From: CAZFVY01 sp964522665
GTDB taxonomy: Bacteria; Verrucomicrobiota; Verrucomicrobiia; Limisphaerales; CAZFVY01
Length of the DNA: 13,183 nt
Assembly: GCA_964522665.1 (NCBI GenBank)
Contig: CAZFVY010000146.1
Span: 1-13,183 of the forward strand
Direction: 5' to 3'
In this document: piece by piece, positions 12,071-13,183 of the stretch
How positions within the stretch are numbered: the first letter of the stretch is position 1
Layout of the letters: each line of letters starts with the position of its first letter
The notes under the pieces: generated by a model
Told to the model about the DNA's origin: nothing
What the model saw: the letters and a program-made list of their open reading frames with translations, nothing else
Database searches by the model: none
Made by a program: the position numbers and the translations under genes

Positions 12071-13183
12071 CGATCCAGCGCACTTGGATAATCTGTGCGT
12101 CAACACGATTCGTTTCTTGTCGGTGGATGCCGTCGAGAAAGCCAAGAGCGGCCATCCCGGCCTCCCGATGGGCGCGGCGCCGATGGCGTACGTGCTGTGG
12201 ACGCGGTTTCTCCGGCATAATCCGGCCAATCCGAGTTGGTGGGATCGGGACCGGTTTGTCCTGTCTGCCGGCCACGGTTCGATGCTGCTCTACAGCCTGG
12301 TCTATTTGACGGGCTATGATTTACCCCTTGAGCAGCTCAAGCAGTTCCGCCAATGGGGAAGCAAGTGTCCGGGACATCCGGAACGCGGATTGACCCCGGG
12401 GGTGGAGACAACGACCGGTCCCCTTGGCCAGGGATTCGCCAACGCGGTTGGGGTCGCGATCGCGGAATGCCACCTTGCGTCGCGCTACAACCGTCCGGGC
12501 CACTCGCTCGTCGATCATTATACTTATGTGCTGGCTGGCGACGGCGATTTGATGGAAGGCGTTTCGTCTGAGGCCGCGTCGCTGGCCGGGCATTTGAAGC
12601 TCGGCAAGCTGATTTGCCTTTACGACGACAATCAGATCACGCTTTCCGCCTCGACCCATATTACCTTCACGGAAGATCGCGCGATGCGCTTCGTCGCGTA
12701 TGGCTGGCATACCCAGACCGTTGAGAATGGCAACGATCTTGAAGCGATTGCTCGCGCATTGCGCGCGGCGCAAGCCGAGACGCAACGTCCCTCGCTGATT
12801 CTGGTGCGCACCCATATCGGCTATGGCTCGCCACACAAGCAGGATACGTTCGAAGCGCACGGCTCACCACTCGGGCCGGACGAAGTAAAACTGACGAAAC
12901 AAGCGTTGGGCTGGCCACTCGATCCGCCGTTCTACGTTCCCGACGACGCTCTCGCGCATTTCCGCCTGGCGTTGGACCGCGGCAAACTGGCCGAGGCGGA
13001 TTGGGAGTCAAGATTTTCGGAGTACGCGAGCGTTTTTCCCGAGCTCGGAAGGCAGTTTCAGCAGGCGATGGGCGGTGGATTGCCGAAAGACTGGGACGCC
13101 GACATCCCGGTCTTTCCAGCCGACCCGAAAGGGATGGCTACCCGCGTTGCGTCGGGCAAAGTGTTGAGCGCGATCAGTTCAAA
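12045..13183 (+). CDS. tkt: Transketolase, N-terminal part (3' end outside window)
   Basis: 379 residues visible of about 670. Transketolase moves two-carbon units between sugar phosphates (ribose-5-P/xylulose-5-P and erythrose-4-P) using thiamine diphosphate, in the cytoplasm. Motifs in order: KSGHPGLPMGAAPMAYVLW (35-53 region), RDRFVLSAGHGSMLLYSLVY, CPGHPE, PGVETTTGPLGQGFANAVG, the ThDP signature beginning GDGDLMEGVSSEAASLAG and reaching YDDNQITLS, and IGYGSPHKQDTFEAHGSPLG. The start gives MSIPSASIDDPAHLDNLCVN, typical for the family. The pyrimidine-binding half begins at the window edge (GMATRVASGKVLSAISS). It lies in the rpiB-glgP'-malQ' run, so the pathway neighbours fit. Confidence 0.94.
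   Translation, partial: MSIPSASIDDPAHLDNLCVNTIRFLSVDAVEKAKSGHPGLPMGAAPMAYVLWTRFLRHNPANPSWWDRDRFVLSAGHGSMLLYSLVYLTGYDLPLEQLKQFRQWGSKCPGHPERGLTPGVETTTGPLGQGFANAVGVAIAECHLASRYNRPGHSLVDHYTYVLAGDGDLMEGVSSEAASLAGHLKLGKLICLYDDNQITLSASTHITFTEDRAMRFVAYGWHTQTVENGNDLEAIARALRAAQAETQRPSLILVRTHIGYGSPHKQDTFEAHGSPLGPDEVKLTKQALGWPLDPPFYVPDDALAHFRLALDRGKLAEADWESRFSEYASVFPELGRQFQQAMGGGLPKDWDADIPVFPADPKGMATRVASGKVLSAISS

Overview
The window looks like chromosomal DNA of a GC-rich soil or freshwater bacterium, or a metagenomic bin. The gene set fits Verrucomicrobiota or the wider PVC group: an RpiB / alpha-glucan phosphorylase / 4-alpha-glucanotransferase / transketolase run, a DUF2934 tail, slipin with a YflT-like stress protein, and weak Shine-Dalgarno sites. 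The lineage is an inference. Two unrelated blocks meet near position 6.3-7.1 kb.

Left block (about 1-6335, all on the minus strand): a remodelled type I restriction locus. In transcription order it contains a truncated hsdM (N-terminal domain only), an unrecognised PD-(D/E)xK-like protein, a 26-codon micro-ORF, the DNA ADP-ribosyltransferase toxin darT, its macrodomain antitoxin darG, a decayed 5' fragment of an hsdR gene, a Fic AMPylase-family gene preceded by four 11-bp repeats, and a second, open hsdR that leaves the window at its 3' end. Most junctions are a few bases or a 4-base overlap, so the genes are probably co-transcribed. No hsdS and no N6-adenine methyltransferase catalytic domain is present, so classical type I activity from these genes alone is doubtful, while DarTG looks intact.

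The surviving hsdR carries three in-frame insertions of one palindromic repeat family (CCCTCACCC...GGGTGAGGG type). The largest encodes a complete DUF559 Vsr-like nuclease domain between inverted repeat copies, inside the HsdR motor region. The hsdR fragment upstream of fic lacks the repeat at the equivalent N-terminal position and so gives a nearby picture of the uninterrupted gene.

Junction (about 6336-7141): a gene-poor stretch with a 172-bp near-palindrome (arms about 72 nt, loop 27 nt) that resembles a dispersed MITE-like repeat, followed by one weakly supported ORF.

Right block (7155-13183, plus strand): a YflT-like glycine-rich membrane stress protein, a slipin, a conserved-looking protein of unknown function, a thioredoxin-fold protein with SxxC instead of CxxC, ribose-5-phosphate isomerase B with extensions at both ends, a 5' stub of an alpha-glucan phosphorylase abutting an N-terminally truncated 4-alpha-glucanotransferase fused to DUF2934, and the start of a transketolase. 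Overlapping stop/start codons suggest a carbon-storage and pentose-phosphate operon. The glgP/malQ stub indicates a deletion (or a misassembly) of probably more than 2 kb.
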